Assembly: GCF_009687885.1 (NCBI RefSeq)
Contig: NZ_BLAF01000048.1
Coordinates: 114,372-178,371 of the forward strand
DNA: 64,000 bases
Source: Acrocarpospora pleiomorpha
GTDB lineage: Bacteria; Actinomycetota; Actinomycetes; Streptosporangiales; Streptosporangiaceae
Direction: 5' to 3'
Shown here: piece after piece, positions 34,689 to 46,002 of the stretch
How the letters are laid out: every line of letters begins with the position of its first letter
Numbering within the stretch: position 1 is the stretch's first letter
Notes under the pieces: model-generated
What the model saw: only the letters and a program-made list of their open reading frames with translations
The model's database searches: none
Told to the model about the DNA's origin: nothing
Made by a program: the position numbers and the translations under genes

Positions 34689-35726
34689 TCATGCTCGGGT
34701 GAGCTCGACGCACTGCTCCTGGCTGAGAACCGTCGCGCACATCGTGATCCTGTTCCGATCGATCACCCGCCATCGCGCCGGTACGGGATTCTGCGGCTCG
34801 CACGTGCCCAGATCGATGAAATACAGCGAACCGGTGTAGTCGGGATCGCGGCCCTCGACCGTCCAGGTCCGGGTGCCCGCGCTGACCGTGCAGTCGTCGG
34901 TGACGGTCAGATCGTCGGCGAGCGTGCCCGCGTAGGCCTGCTCGCCGGTGGCCGTCACCTCGACGACCGAGGCGGGCTCGCCGGACTGCCACCTGCCCAG
35001 GATGGCGGGCTCGGCCGAGGCCAGCGCCTTGTCGTCGCGGCCATCGCTGCCCACCGGGCGGCGGATACCCTTGCCCGTGTCCACGTTCAGCAGGGAGAAC
35101 GCGCGGATCCGCCGCTTCGGCGGCTTGACCCGGGTCGCCTTGCGCTTGTCGAACCGCAGGCGCCACACGGGCTGGACGATGATGTCCGGCTGGACGTCGT
35201 CCAGGGTCGCCTGGGGCTCGGCCAGCGGGTTGCCGCAGTTGCACTTCACGACCGGCTGGCCCTGGTCGTCGGCCAGCACGCCGATGCCCGCCTGGAGCAG
35301 GGCATCGACCGCCGTACTCACCCCGTCGGCGAAGCCGTGGTTACGCACGAGGGTGTCGTTCCGCAGGATCACCGGGGTCAGCTTCTTGATGTAGTCACGG
35401 ATGCCCTTGACGGGGATCTTCCGCACGGCGGCCCAGGCGGTCGCCTTCGCGAGATTCTTGGGGTCGGTCAGGAATCTCGTCAGCAGGGCCTTGTCGCAGG
35501 TTCGTTTGCGTAGCGAGCCGCCGTACAGGCCGGGGGTGTCGCCAGGACGAAGCCCGCCGTTGGGTCCTGGCGTGACGGGCTTCTCGGGGATCGGCAGGTC
35601 GAAGAACGGGTCCTCACCGATGGTCTCGACCGCGATGGCGACGATCTCGACGCTTTTCGCGAGGGCCACGCAGCCCGTGGAGAGCAGCAAAAGGAGCACG
35701 GTCAGCACCGCGGCTGTTTTCCTCAT
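34689..35726 (-). CDS. DUF6777-domain lipoprotein
   Basis: 345 residues. Lipoprotein signal MRKTAAVLTVLLLLLSTGC with lipobox LSTGC. The DUF6777 blocks are LYGGSLRKRTCDKALLTRFL, RDYIKKLTPVILRNDTLVRNHGF, LLQAGIGVLADDQGQPVVKCNCGNPLAEP. The C-terminal part is a beta-rich domain with paired cysteines, ending in a section about tests such as TMCATVLSQEQC. The domain is widespread in actinobacterial lipoproteins and has no known role. It is divergent from the NACHT gene (starts 234 bp apart). Confidence 0.88.
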   Translation of the reverse strand: MRKTAAVLTVLLLLLSTGCVALAKSVEIVAIAVETIGEDPFFDLPIPEKPVTPGPNGGLRPGDTPGLYGGSLRKRTCDKALLTRFLTDPKNLAKATAWAAVRKIPVKGIRDYIKKLTPVILRNDTLVRNHGFADGVSTAVDALLQAGIGVLADDQGQPVVKCNCGNPLAEPQATLDDVQPDIIVQPVWRLRFDKRKATRVKPPKRRIRAFSLLNVDTGKGIRRPVGSDGRDDKALASAEPAILGRWQSGEPASVVEVTATGEQAYAGTLADDLTVTDDCTVSAGTRTWTVEGRDPDYTGSLYFIDLGTCEPQNPVPARWRVIDRNRITMCATVLSQEQCVELTRA

Positions 35727-35960
35727 GCCTCAAACGCTCCGCCGCAGCGGCGCGATCAGCCTGAGTAGTTCGTTACTCAGAAATTTCAGGCAGCGCGCGG
35801 TCGTGGTGCACGGAGAGTAATCAATCCGAGCCCTACACATTGACAAAAGCGCTGGCCGATCAGTTACAGATTGGCGAATATGACGCCGTCCGGGGGATAG
35901 CCGTGTTGAGTGTTAGCCGTTTGATTCCGAGGTTCCTGGCGGGTTCGGCGGGGAGTGCAC

Positions 35961-38900
35961 GTGCGGCGTTTGCAATTGGCCATGGTGATGATGGCGGTCG
36001 CCGGGCTGACGATGACGGGCAACGTCGCGGCCAATCAGGTCCTCAACGACGGGCAGCTGAGCTGGACCTGGGCGTACCTGGCATTCGCGTGCACGCTCAC
36101 CGGAATGTGGGTCGCCGTCATCAGCCAGCCGGCCAGCCCTTCGGGGGAGCGGATGCCCTGGCTGCCGCACCGGGCTTACCGTCGGCAGTTGCTGACGTCC
36201 GTCGCCCGGATGGAGACGGTGGGGGTGTCCACCTCCAGCGTGTACGTGCTGCGATCACGGCAGGTGTATGTGGATCTGGCCCTGTGCCCACGTCCGCAAC
36301 AGGACATCGCCGGCGACACGGGGGTTGTCTCCCGCGACCAGGCGCGGAGGCTGAGGCGGGCCTCGCTCCGGGAATTCATCGACCAAGGCGGCCCGGGGCA
36401 TGTCTTCGCGGTAATCGGCCGGCCGGGATCGGGAAAGACCACCTTGCTCCGGCATGAGGCGATGGCGATGTGCCAAAGCCGATGGGGATGGCGTACACAA
36501 CTGCCCGTCCTGCTCTACCTGCGCGATCACACGAAGGAACTGCTGAGCGAGGAGCCCGCCGACCTGCCGGATATCGCGGTGGCGGCGAGCTGGCTGCACA
36601 AGATGATCCCGGCCTGGTGGCTCGCCCGCCAGCTCGACCGGCGCAATTGCGTGGTCCTTTTCGACGGGCTGGATGAAATCGCCGACGAGGACCACCGCAA
36701 GCGCCTCGTCTTCTGGGTGAGCAAACAGATCGCCCGCTATCCCAAGAGCACGTTCGTCATCACCTCACGCCCGTACGGCTACCTGTCCAATCCGCTCCCG
36801 AGCGCGGAGGTCCTCCAGGTCCAGCGGTTCACCGCCGACCAGATCTCGCAGTTCCTGCACCGCTGGTACCACGCGGTCGAGCATCGCGCCCGCCACGACC
36901 CCGAGGCCGGCCATTCCCCGGAGTCGGCCGAGGACATCAGGCGGATGTCGGAGGAGAAGGCCGAGGATCTCCTCACTCGGCTGCGTCGCCAGCCCGCCCT
37001 CTGCGACCTGGCCGCGAACCCGCTCCTGCTCACCATGATCGCGAACGTGCACTACTACCGGGGCGCGCTGCCCGGAACCCGGGCCACCCTCTACGCCGAG
37101 ATGTGCGACTCGCTCCTGCACCGCCGCCTGGAGGTCAGGAACCTGACCGACCTCACCGGCCTGGACGGTCCACGCAAGGCCATCGTCATCGAATATCTCG
37201 CGCTTCACATGATGGGCGCGCACGTGCAGAGCATCGCCGCCGACGAAGCCCGATCGGCGATCCGGGAACCGCTGAAAGCCGTCTGCGAGGAGGGGGCTGT
37301 CTCTCCCGACCTGTTCCTGGCCGAAATCTGCAAGACCGGCGTGCTCGTCGAGCGCGAACGCGGCGTGTACGCCTTCGCCCATCTCACCCTGCAGGAATTC
37401 CTGGCCGCCGCGCTCATCAGGGAGCAGCCCGACCGCCAGGCCCTGCTCGTCGACAACGTGGACAACCCGTGGTGGCGGGAGACCACGCTGCTCTGGGCGG
37501 CGGACGCGGACGCCACCGTCCTCATCGAGACCTGCCTGGCCACGGGCACCATCCGCGCGCTGACGCTCGCCTTCGACTGCGCGGGCAACAACCCGCGCCA
37601 GATCCAGCCGGCCACCCGAGCCCGGCTCAACCAGATCCTCACGGGCGAGGACTCCCGGCCCGATCACCAGAGGCTGGTCGCCGCCGTCATCGCCGCCCGG
37701 ACGCTTCGCGAGGTCATCTGGCTCGACGACACGACCGCGGTGTGCGCCAACCCCGTCACGCGCGAGCTTTGGGATCGGTTCGCCCAGCATGAGCGGACGC
37801 ATGGGTGGCATCCGCCCACCCAGACCGCCCCGGGCTTCGCCGTCGGGGTGCTGGCTGACGACGCGCGCCGGTTCGTGAGCTGGCTCAACGGTCTTTTCGA
37901 CGACGGCACGAGCTATCGTCTGCTCGTCCCAGCCGAGGTCACCCACACCAACATCAAGCTGATCCCCTCAGCCACCATCCACACCCTGTGGATAAAGGAC
38001 AAGAGGGCTCTCCGACTTCACCAGCCGGAGTCCGTCACCTGGCCGTACGCCCCCACGATGGAGCAGCTCACCCGGTTCCCCGGCGCAATTCTCGATCACG
38101 GCCATCTATTCATCCGGATCATCCAAACCGGGGTGACCCTTGCGGATCTGCGCCGATCGCTCACCTACACGCACATCCTTCTCACCGAGCACCCGCACAC
38201 GCCGCTCCGGCAGTTTCTCCTCGCCATCGACATCGTCGAGAATCTTTCCCGCAGCTCTGATCGGACGCTCAACTCCGACTACTTCCGCATCCACGCACGA
38301 ATCGGCGCGCTCAAGCTCGACCGTGCGCCCGCCCGCGACCTGGCCGGCGCCTTCGACCAGGAGCAGAGTCGCGAGCGGGTGCTCGGCCTCGCCCGGGCGC
38401 TCGCCCAAGATCTTTCCCGAGACCTTGACCTAGCTCTCCTCCTCGCTCTCGATCGCACCTTCGACCTCGATCACGCCCTCGACCTCGCCCTGGACCGCAC
38501 CCTGCACCGGGCGATCGGCCCCGACCGGGTGCTCGCCCTCGATCGCATCCTGGACCGCATCCTCGAACAGGAGTACGTCCTGGACGAAGGTCCCGCGCTC
38601 GACGCCGATCCCGACCTGTTCCTGGATCTGTCGCTCGGGCTGAAGCCCGATCGCGCCTATGCGCGCGCGATCGCCCGGGCATTCGGCCCCAGCCAGCAGT
38701 TCAGATCGGGACGGAAGCACCTGGCGATGACCGTCGCCTGCGGCGTTCTCCGGCGGTGGGCCTGCACCCGCCGTTCCGGGAAATCCTTCGCCGATTCTCT
38801 CACCGACCTGCTGTGCTCGTCCTTCCCCGCCATGGCGCGCGCCGCCGAGGACCCCGCCAGCGAGCTACGCGACACACTGGAGCGGCTGAGCCCTCAGTGC

Positions 38901-39167
38901 CGCGCCGATCCGCATCTCGCGTTATTGATCGAGAACGCCCAGCGCCTGATCGATCCGCTCCTGAATCGCAGCGTGCCCCTCAACCGGGGCGTTCTCATCT
39001 CGGCCGGCACCGCCCTGCTGGCTGGCCTCGCCATCCTGCGCACCCTGCCAGGAGAACAGAAACCGGCCGAACGCCTGGCCAGAGTCCTGGGCACCCTGAT
39101 CGTCCTCGCCGAAGACCAGGACCCCCGCCCGCCCAACGAGATTCTCCTCCTGGCCCCCGTCTCCTGA
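35961..39167 (+). CDS. Membrane-anchored NACHT ATPase with D/L/R-rich repeat region
   Basis: 1,068 residues from GTG 35961 (GGGGAG six bases before; a GTG at 35955 is closer to the site). Two N-terminal membrane helices (about 4-22 and 35-55) precede a NACHT module: Walker A GRPGSGKTT (about 153), Walker B VVLFDGLDEI (about 232) and sensor VITSRPYGYL. The helical NACHT-associated domain ends FAHLTLQEFLAAALI. A middle part, PGFAVGVLADDARRFVSWL, looks like a cut-down formylglycine-enzyme fold. From about 780 to 870 runs a low-complexity region of LD/RD/AL repeats, then a C-terminal hydrophobic helix. NACHT proteins of this kind act as innate sensors, including phage defence. Confidence 0.85.
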   Translation: MRRLQLAMVMMAVAGLTMTGNVAANQVLNDGQLSWTWAYLAFACTLTGMWVAVISQPASPSGERMPWLPHRAYRRQLLTSVARMETVGVSTSSVYVLRSRQVYVDLALCPRPQQDIAGDTGVVSRDQARRLRRASLREFIDQGGPGHVFAVIGRPGSGKTTLLRHEAMAMCQSRWGWRTQLPVLLYLRDHTKELLSEEPADLPDIAVAASWLHKMIPAWWLARQLDRRNCVVLFDGLDEIADEDHRKRLVFWVSKQIARYPKSTFVITSRPYGYLSNPLPSAEVLQVQRFTADQISQFLHRWYHAVEHRARHDPEAGHSPESAEDIRRMSEEKAEDLLTRLRRQPALCDLAANPLLLTMIANVHYYRGALPGTRATLYAEMCDSLLHRRLEVRNLTDLTGLDGPRKAIVIEYLALHMMGAHVQSIAADEARSAIREPLKAVCEEGAVSPDLFLAEICKTGVLVERERGVYAFAHLTLQEFLAAALIREQPDRQALLVDNVDNPWWRETTLLWAADADATVLIETCLATGTIRALTLAFDCAGNNPRQIQPATRARLNQILTGEDSRPDHQRLVAAVIAARTLREVIWLDDTTAVCANPVTRELWDRFAQHERTHGWHPPTQTAPGFAVGVLADDARRFVSWLNGLFDDGTSYRLLVPAEVTHTNIKLIPSATIHTLWIKDKRALRLHQPESVTWPYAPTMEQLTRFPGAILDHGHLFIRIIQTGVTLADLRRSLTYTHILLTEHPHTPLRQFLLAIDIVENLSRSSDRTLNSDYFRIHARIGALKLDRAPARDLAGAFDQEQSRERVLGLARALAQDLSRDLDLALLLALDRTFDLDHALDLALDRTLHRAIGPDRVLALDRILDRILEQEYVLDEGPALDADPDLFLDLSLGLKPDRAYARAIARAFGPSQQFRSGRKHLAMTVACGVLRRWACTRRSGKSFADSLTDLLCSSFPAMARAAEDPASELRDTLERLSPQCRADPHLALLIENAQRLIDPLLNRSVPLNRGVLISAGTALLAGLAILRTLPGEQKPAERLARVLGTLIVLAEDQDPRPPNEILLLAPVS

Positions 39168-39192
39168 CAGGGGGCATGGCCTGGGCTTTGGG

Positions 39193-40560
39193 TCAGCCGA
39201 CCGTGAGGTTGCCGAGGGTGAGCAGGCCGGAGTGCACGTCCTGGGTGGTGTTGGCGAAGCGCAGGTCGTTGCCGCCGGGGAGGGGGTTGGCGACGCGCAT
39301 GGTGAGCTGGTAGTCGCCCTTGGCGAGGGCGTGCAGGTTCAGTTGGGTGGTCAGTTCGGTGGGGGTCGCGCCGGGCTGGATGCCGGTGATCGACCACGGG
39401 ACCGGCCAGCGCCTGGCGATGCGGCCGGTGGTGTCGATGGCGGTCAGTTCGATGTCCCAGTCGTAGTAGAAGGGGGCGATGCCGCGATTGGCGATGCGTA
39501 CGCTGATCTTGGCGTGGCCTCGGGCCGGGCCGGTGGGGAGGGCGGCTTCGGTGACGGTGAGTTCGTAGCCGAGGGATCTGGCCCCGGAGACGGCGCGGAA
39601 CCATTCGTCGCCGGTGAGGCCGGGGCCCTCGAACGGGGTCTGGTTCAGCAGGAAGGAGGCGTGCGAGCGGGACACCGATTCGGCGTAGTCCTCGTACTGC
39701 GCGCAGCTCACGGGTGCGTCGAAGATGCAGGGCTGGACCTCGGGGCGGAGTTCGCCGCCGATGGGCTCGGAGCGCCATTTCTCGGTGACGCCGTTGTCGA
39801 TCAGTCGCTGGATGAAGTGCCACGGGGTTGGCGGGAGGGTTTCGAAGGCCATCGAGTCGTCGTGGTAGCCGAGGTGCAGGTCCTTGTTGAGGGCGGACGG
39901 GTAGCGGACCAGCAGGCGGGTTCGCTTGAACGCGCTCTCGAACCGGTTCAGGACCGCCGCCTGCGTCGCTTCCGACGCCATCCAGTTCTCCGGGCGGGTG
40001 GTGCCGTCGTAGGGCCAGGTGTGCCACTCGCCCCAGAAGCCGATCAGGCCGAGCTGGATGAAGCCGATCCGGGTGTCGCCGTCGTACCGGCGGCCGAGCG
40101 CGGCGATGAAGCGGTCGAGGGCGGCGGCCAGGCGCGGGTCGTCGTAGTCGGGGGCGAGGCTGACGCCGTTGTTGCCGTGGTCCTGGTACGGGTGCGTGAC
40201 GAGGCCCTGGTCGAGGAGGAACTGCGGGATGCCGGTGGGCTTGGCGGGATAGTCGAGGTAGAAGCGGAACGCCGCGTGGTGGCCGCGCCGGGCGATCGTG
40301 TTGAGCCGGCGTTCCAGGGGAGCCCAGTCGAAGGTGGCGGGGCCGGTCATGACGTCGCGCAGGGGCAGGTAGAACCATTCCATGCTGTGCGGGAAGGTCT
40401 GGTAGCTCCCGGCGTACGGCATGAAGCCCTTGAGGGGGTTGTCGGCGGGTGCCTGCTGGTAGGGGAGTGGCGTCCACGGGGAGGTGGCGGACGCGGGGGC
40501 GGCGGGCACCGCGATGAGGGCGAGTGCCACGGCGAGCACGGCCCTGATGGCTCGGGTCAT
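39193..40560 (-). CDS. Secreted DUF4832-type protein (glycoside-hydrolase-like), single domain
   Basis: 455 residues. Signal peptide to about 25 (AVALALIAVPAAPASA). The N-terminal part looks like a TIM barrel: NPLKGFMPYAG, AAFRFYLDYP, IGFIQLGLIGFWGEWHTWPYD with E178, LLVRYPS, GYHDDS, PIGGELRPEVQ with E270 and HASFLLNQTPF. The last 120 residues are an immunoglobulin-like beta domain (IRNR-type strands KISVRIANRGIAPFYYDW, LGNLTVG). E178 and E270 are conserved in all three paralogues here and could be the catalytic pair. Divergent from the gene at 40802. DUF4832 has no established activity known to me. Confidence 0.85.
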   Translation of the reverse strand: MTRAIRAVLAVALALIAVPAAPASATSPWTPLPYQQAPADNPLKGFMPYAGSYQTFPHSMEWFYLPLRDVMTGPATFDWAPLERRLNTIARRGHHAAFRFYLDYPAKPTGIPQFLLDQGLVTHPYQDHGNNGVSLAPDYDDPRLAAALDRFIAALGRRYDGDTRIGFIQLGLIGFWGEWHTWPYDGTTRPENWMASEATQAAVLNRFESAFKRTRLLVRYPSALNKDLHLGYHDDSMAFETLPPTPWHFIQRLIDNGVTEKWRSEPIGGELRPEVQPCIFDAPVSCAQYEDYAESVSRSHASFLLNQTPFEGPGLTGDEWFRAVSGARSLGYELTVTEAALPTGPARGHAKISVRIANRGIAPFYYDWDIELTAIDTTGRIARRWPVPWSITGIQPGATPTELTTQLNLHALAKGDYQLTMRVANPLPGGNDLRFANTTQDVHSGLLTLGNLTVG

Positions 40561-40705
40561 TCGACCGTCTCCTGGGGGATAGAGGTGTCGAGCGCATGAA
40601 AACAGAAGAACGTAAGTAAACGCAAGATGTGGCGCTGCGATATCGAAGGGAGAAGTATCCCTTGGTGTCCCGTTATGAGGAGCAAACTTGTAACATGATT
40701 GCTTT

Positions 40706-40728
40706 ATCGCAAGGTGAACTCTTGTGAT
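40706..40728. promoter_or_regulatory. Inverted repeat in the divergent DUF4832 promoter
   Basis: ATCGCAAG (40706-40713) and CTTGTGAT (40721-40728), seven of eight paired, spacer 7 bp, between the minus-strand gene (start 40560) and the plus-strand gene (start 40802). Candidate operator for the DUF4832 genes. Confidence 0.4.
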
Positions 40729-40801
40729 AGGGCAAGTGTTCTGATCTCATGTGGTTCGCCGGGCGCCCCCACGCCTGTGCCTCTCTCTCCCGGAGGGATC
40801 C

Positions 40802-42955
40802 ATGAGACGCAGACTCTCGACAATCCTGCTCACGCTGACAGCGGTGCTCGCCGCCGCGACCCCGGCGACGGCCGTCGCGGGGCCTCCATCCCGGCCGCCC
40901 GCCGGGCCAGGGCCGGACACCGGCCTCACCACGCACACCTATGCGTACGCGGACGCGCCGGTCGGCCAGCCGCTCAAGGGCTTCGCGCCCTACCTGTTCC
41001 CCGGCGACAACTACACCAGCAAGTATCCCGGCGGCGTGATGTGGAGCTACTTCGCGCTCAACGAGGTGATGAAGGACCCGGCCAACTGCTCGACGTTCGA
41101 CTGGAGCGTCTTCGAGAAGGCGCTGGACGAGGCCGCCGTGTGGGGCCGCCAGCTGGCCTTCCGGTTCTACGTGGAGTATCCCGGCGGCACCGCCTCGCAT
41201 CCCGGCAACGGCATCCCGCCCTGCCTCAACGGCAAGATGGCGCTGCGCACCAACGGCGCGTGGGGCACGGTCAGCCCGGACTACGACGACCCCGACGTGA
41301 TCGCGGCCTTCACGAGCTTCATCAACGCCTTCGCCGCCCGGTATGACCACGCCGGTCCCGGCGGCACCGCCGATCCGCGGGTCGGCTTCATGTCGCTGGG
41401 CCTGGTCGGGCTGTGGGGCGAGTGGCACACCTGGCCGTACGACCGGGATGCCGCGGACGGCTATCCGGACCTGATGCCCACGGACGCCACGATCAGCACG
41501 CTCATCCACGCCTTCGACGCGGCTTTCGACAACATCCAGCTGGAGGTGCGCTATCCGCTGGCCGGGGCGGACTCGCCGGGCATCGGGTTCCACGACGACT
41601 CCTGGCCGTACCGGGAGTGGCGGAACGGGCAGCTGAAGAGCATGACGTTGCCGCAGTCGATGGGCGGCTGGGAAGACGCGTTCACCCAGCTGCTGCTGAA
41701 CAGGAACCTGGAGAACCGGTGGACCACCCAGTCGATCGGCGGCGAGGCCCGGCCGGAGATCCAGGGATCTCTGTACGCGAACTGGCCGGGCGGTAGCGGG
41801 CAGGTCGATGACGTGCTGGCGGCCACCGAACTCACCCACATCAGCTGGATGATCAACCAGACGGGGGCGGGCGGCTACAGCGCCACCGATCCGAAGGTCG
41901 CGGCCGGGGTACGGAAGATGGGCTACAACCTGCACATTCCGCAGGCCAACTTCAACGGCTCCGCGGGCGGCACGTTCAAGGTCGGCGTGACGATGCAGAA
42001 CGACGGCGTGGCCCCGTTCTACTACCCGTGGACTGTCGTCGTCGGGTTGAAGAACAGCGCCGGCGCCGTGGTGAAGACCTGGGACACCGACTGGGACCTG
42101 CGGACGGTCCAGCCGCTCCAGATCCGGACTTTTCCTGACTGGAACCTTTCCGGTAACCCCACCCGGATCGACTTCGGGCGGCCGGTGAACTTCAGTGCCA
42201 ACCTCAGCACCTCGGGGGTTCCAGCGGGTAACTACAGCCTGGTTCTGAAGGTACGGAATCCGCTTGAAGCGGTCACTCCGGCCGTGTTGCGCGCCCGTCC
42301 GGCGGCGTCCAGGCTCTCCGACTGGGTGATCGACCAGCACCGGACGCCTTACCCGCTGTCGTTCGCCAACACCAACCAGAGCACCGACGGATGGGTCAAC
42401 CTGGGCCCGATCTCCACCTCAGGCACTGTCGACCCCAGCCCTTCGCCCAGTCCTTCCCCGAGTCCCTCCCCGAGTCCGAGTCCGAGTCCGCCGCCCAACG
42501 GTCTGGTGCTGGACAATTTCGATGGTTCGCCGGTCTATCCGTCGGCGTACCTCAATGACCTGGGCAAATGGACGGGCGCGAACTGTTTCCTGGACGGTGG
42601 CGGTTCCGGGACGGTCACCTCGGGTGCGTTGCAGTTGCGCTACAACAACTGCGGCTGGTTCGGCAGTGACGTCGGGGTCGACCTGACCTCCAAGACCTAT
42701 TTGGTGGTCCGGGTCAAGGGCGCTTCCGGCGGCGAGCAGAGCCACTTCAACCTCGGCCTAGGTGGCGCAACCAAGCTGTTCGCCGACTACACCCTGGACG
42801 GTGGCGGACACCCCACGATCACCACCTCTTACCAGGACATCAGGATCCCGATGGCCGCCAACGGCATCAATCGCAACAGTCCCAGCCAGCTCGCCATGGG
42901 CTTCTGGTTCGGCGGCAACTCCACCATCAGCATCGACGAGATCCGCTTCGAGTAA
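40802..42955 (+). CDS. Secreted DUF4832-type protein with Pro-Ser linker and C-terminal carbohydrate-binding-like module
   Basis: 717 residues from ATG 40802 with GGAGGGA upstream. Signal peptide to about 27. The catalytic-like domain parallels the gene at 39193: QPLKGFAPYLFPGDN, LAFRFYVEYPGG, FMSLGLVGLWGEWHTWPYD with E207, LEVRYPL, IGFHDDSWPY, SIGGEARPEIQ with E315, ISWMINQTG. An Ig-like beta domain follows, then a linker of alternating Pro-Ser, then a 152-residue jelly-roll-like module (VLDNFDGSPVYPSAYLND ... IDEIRFE). The module is nearly identical to that of the next gene. An extracellular polysaccharide-acting enzyme is the most likely role. Confidence 0.88.
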   Translation: MRRRLSTILLTLTAVLAAATPATAVAGPPSRPPAGPGPDTGLTTHTYAYADAPVGQPLKGFAPYLFPGDNYTSKYPGGVMWSYFALNEVMKDPANCSTFDWSVFEKALDEAAVWGRQLAFRFYVEYPGGTASHPGNGIPPCLNGKMALRTNGAWGTVSPDYDDPDVIAAFTSFINAFAARYDHAGPGGTADPRVGFMSLGLVGLWGEWHTWPYDRDAADGYPDLMPTDATISTLIHAFDAAFDNIQLEVRYPLAGADSPGIGFHDDSWPYREWRNGQLKSMTLPQSMGGWEDAFTQLLLNRNLENRWTTQSIGGEARPEIQGSLYANWPGGSGQVDDVLAATELTHISWMINQTGAGGYSATDPKVAAGVRKMGYNLHIPQANFNGSAGGTFKVGVTMQNDGVAPFYYPWTVVVGLKNSAGAVVKTWDTDWDLRTVQPLQIRTFPDWNLSGNPTRIDFGRPVNFSANLSTSGVPAGNYSLVLKVRNPLEAVTPAVLRARPAASRLSDWVIDQHRTPYPLSFANTNQSTDGWVNLGPISTSGTVDPSPSPSPSPSPSPSPSPSPPPNGLVLDNFDGSPVYPSAYLNDLGKWTGANCFLDGGGSGTVTSGALQLRYNNCGWFGSDVGVDLTSKTYLVVRVKGASGGEQSHFNLGLGGATKLFADYTLDGGGHPTITTSYQDIRIPMAANGINRNSPSQLAMGFWFGGNSTISIDEIRFE
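42497..42952 (+). repeat. Repeated C-terminal module, copy 1
   Basis: A 456-bp segment nearly identical in length and sequence to 44581-45036. It encodes the 152-residue C-terminal module. Most differences are silent or conservative (e.g. GVDLT versus GVELT, DIRIP versus DIKIP). Recent duplication or gene conversion. Confidence 0.9.
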
Positions 42956-42972
42956 CCCTCATGGAGATCCGC

Positions 42973-45039
<2,067 letters not shown>

Positions 45040-45050
45040 CCGTACAAACC

Positions 45051-45082
45051 GCCGCAGGGCCACAGCGACGTGGCCCTGCGGC
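45051..45082 (+). terminator. Intrinsic hairpin terminator after the DUF4832 operon
   Basis: GCCGCAGGGCCAC (45051-45063) and GTGGCCCTGCGGC (45070-45082) form a perfect 13-bp stem with a 6-nt loop. No T-run follows, as is common in high-GC actinobacteria. Confidence 0.85.
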
Positions 45083-45162
45083 AGCCTGCCTTCACATCGG
45101 AAGCACGATTTACGCACCCACCTCCTGTTACTCCTTCGTAATGGCAACTCCGCACTTTCCCA

Positions 45163-45191
45163 TTGACAAGTATTTGAAATATTTCGAAGAT
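45163..45191 (+). promoter_or_regulatory. Promoter and operator of the DeoR/ABC operon, possibly leaderless
   Basis: Perfect -35 TTGACA (45163-45168), then a 17-bp spacer and GAAGAT (45186-45191) at the -10 position. The palindrome GAAATATTTC (45176-45185) sits within the spacer and is the natural place for DeoR autorepression. Transcription would begin about 45198, at the ATG 45199, and no ribosome site exists upstream, so the message may be leaderless. Confidence 0.55.
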
Positions 45192-45198
45192 GGCTCCC

Positions 45199-46002
45199 AT
45201 GTCGAACGTGTTCGAGCAGGTCCCCGCCGAGGTTCGGCGGGAGCGGATCCTCGCGATGGTGCTGGAGCAGGAGTTCGTGCGGGTCGCCGACCTCAGCACG
45301 GCCTTCGGCATCTCCGACGTGACGGCCCGCGCCGACCTCGACGCCCTGGAAGGGCGCAACATGCTCCGCCGGGTGCGCGGCGGGGCGATGGCGGTCGGCA
45401 AGCGGTTGCGCGAGGAGCCGTCGTTCGAGGAGGCGCTCAGCACGTCCGCGATCGAGAAGGCGCTGATCGGGGAGGCCGCCGCCGCCCTGGTCAACGACGG
45501 TGAGAGCATCACCCTGGACGTGGGCACGACCACCACGTTCATCGCCCGGGCTCTGGCCGCCCGCACCGAGCTGGCCGAGGTCGTGGTGTTCACCAACGGG
45601 CTCAACATCGCGCTGGAGCTGGAGGGCGCGATCCCGCGCCTCACCGTGGTGCTCACCGGCGGCACGCTGCGGCGACGCCAGCACTCGCTGGTGGATCCGC
45701 TGGCCCACCACATCTTCGACCGCATCAACACCTGCACGGTCTTCCTCGGCTGCAACGGGGTGCACCCGGAGGCGGGCATCACCAACATCAACCTTCCCGA
45801 GGCAGAGATGAAACAGCGCATGCTGCGGGCCGCGGCGCAACGCGTCGTGGTAGCCGACGGCTCCAAGATCGGCCAGATCCAGCTCGCCGCCGTCGCGCCG
45901 ATCAGCGAGGTGGACCTGCTGATCACCGGCCCGTCCGCGGACCCGCGCGTGCTCGCCGCGCTGCGCGAGCGCGGCCTGCGCGTCGAGGTGGTGGGCCCGT
46001 GA
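45199..46002 (+). CDS. DeoR-family transcriptional repressor (first of two paralogues)
   Basis: 267 residues from MSNVFEQVPAEVRRERIL; an ATG three codons earlier is possible. N-terminal HTH: VRVADLSTAFGISDVTARADLDALEGRNMLRRVRGGAM. The sugar-isomerase-like sensor domain has DGESITLDVGTTTTFIARAL, FTNGLNIALEL, VLTGGTLRRRQHSLVDP, FLGCNGVHPEAGITN and VADGSKIG. These repressors respond to sugar phosphates. It heads the importer operon (GTGA overlap with the permease gene) and is closely similar to the protein at 52156. Confidence 0.93.
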   Translation: MSNVFEQVPAEVRRERILAMVLEQEFVRVADLSTAFGISDVTARADLDALEGRNMLRRVRGGAMAVGKRLREEPSFEEALSTSAIEKALIGEAAAALVNDGESITLDVGTTTTFIARALAARTELAEVVVFTNGLNIALELEGAIPRLTVVLTGGTLRRRQHSLVDPLAHHIFDRINTCTVFLGCNGVHPEAGITNINLPEAEMKQRMLRAAAQRVVVADGSKIGQIQLAAVAPISEVDLLITGPSADPRVLAALRERGLRVEVVGP

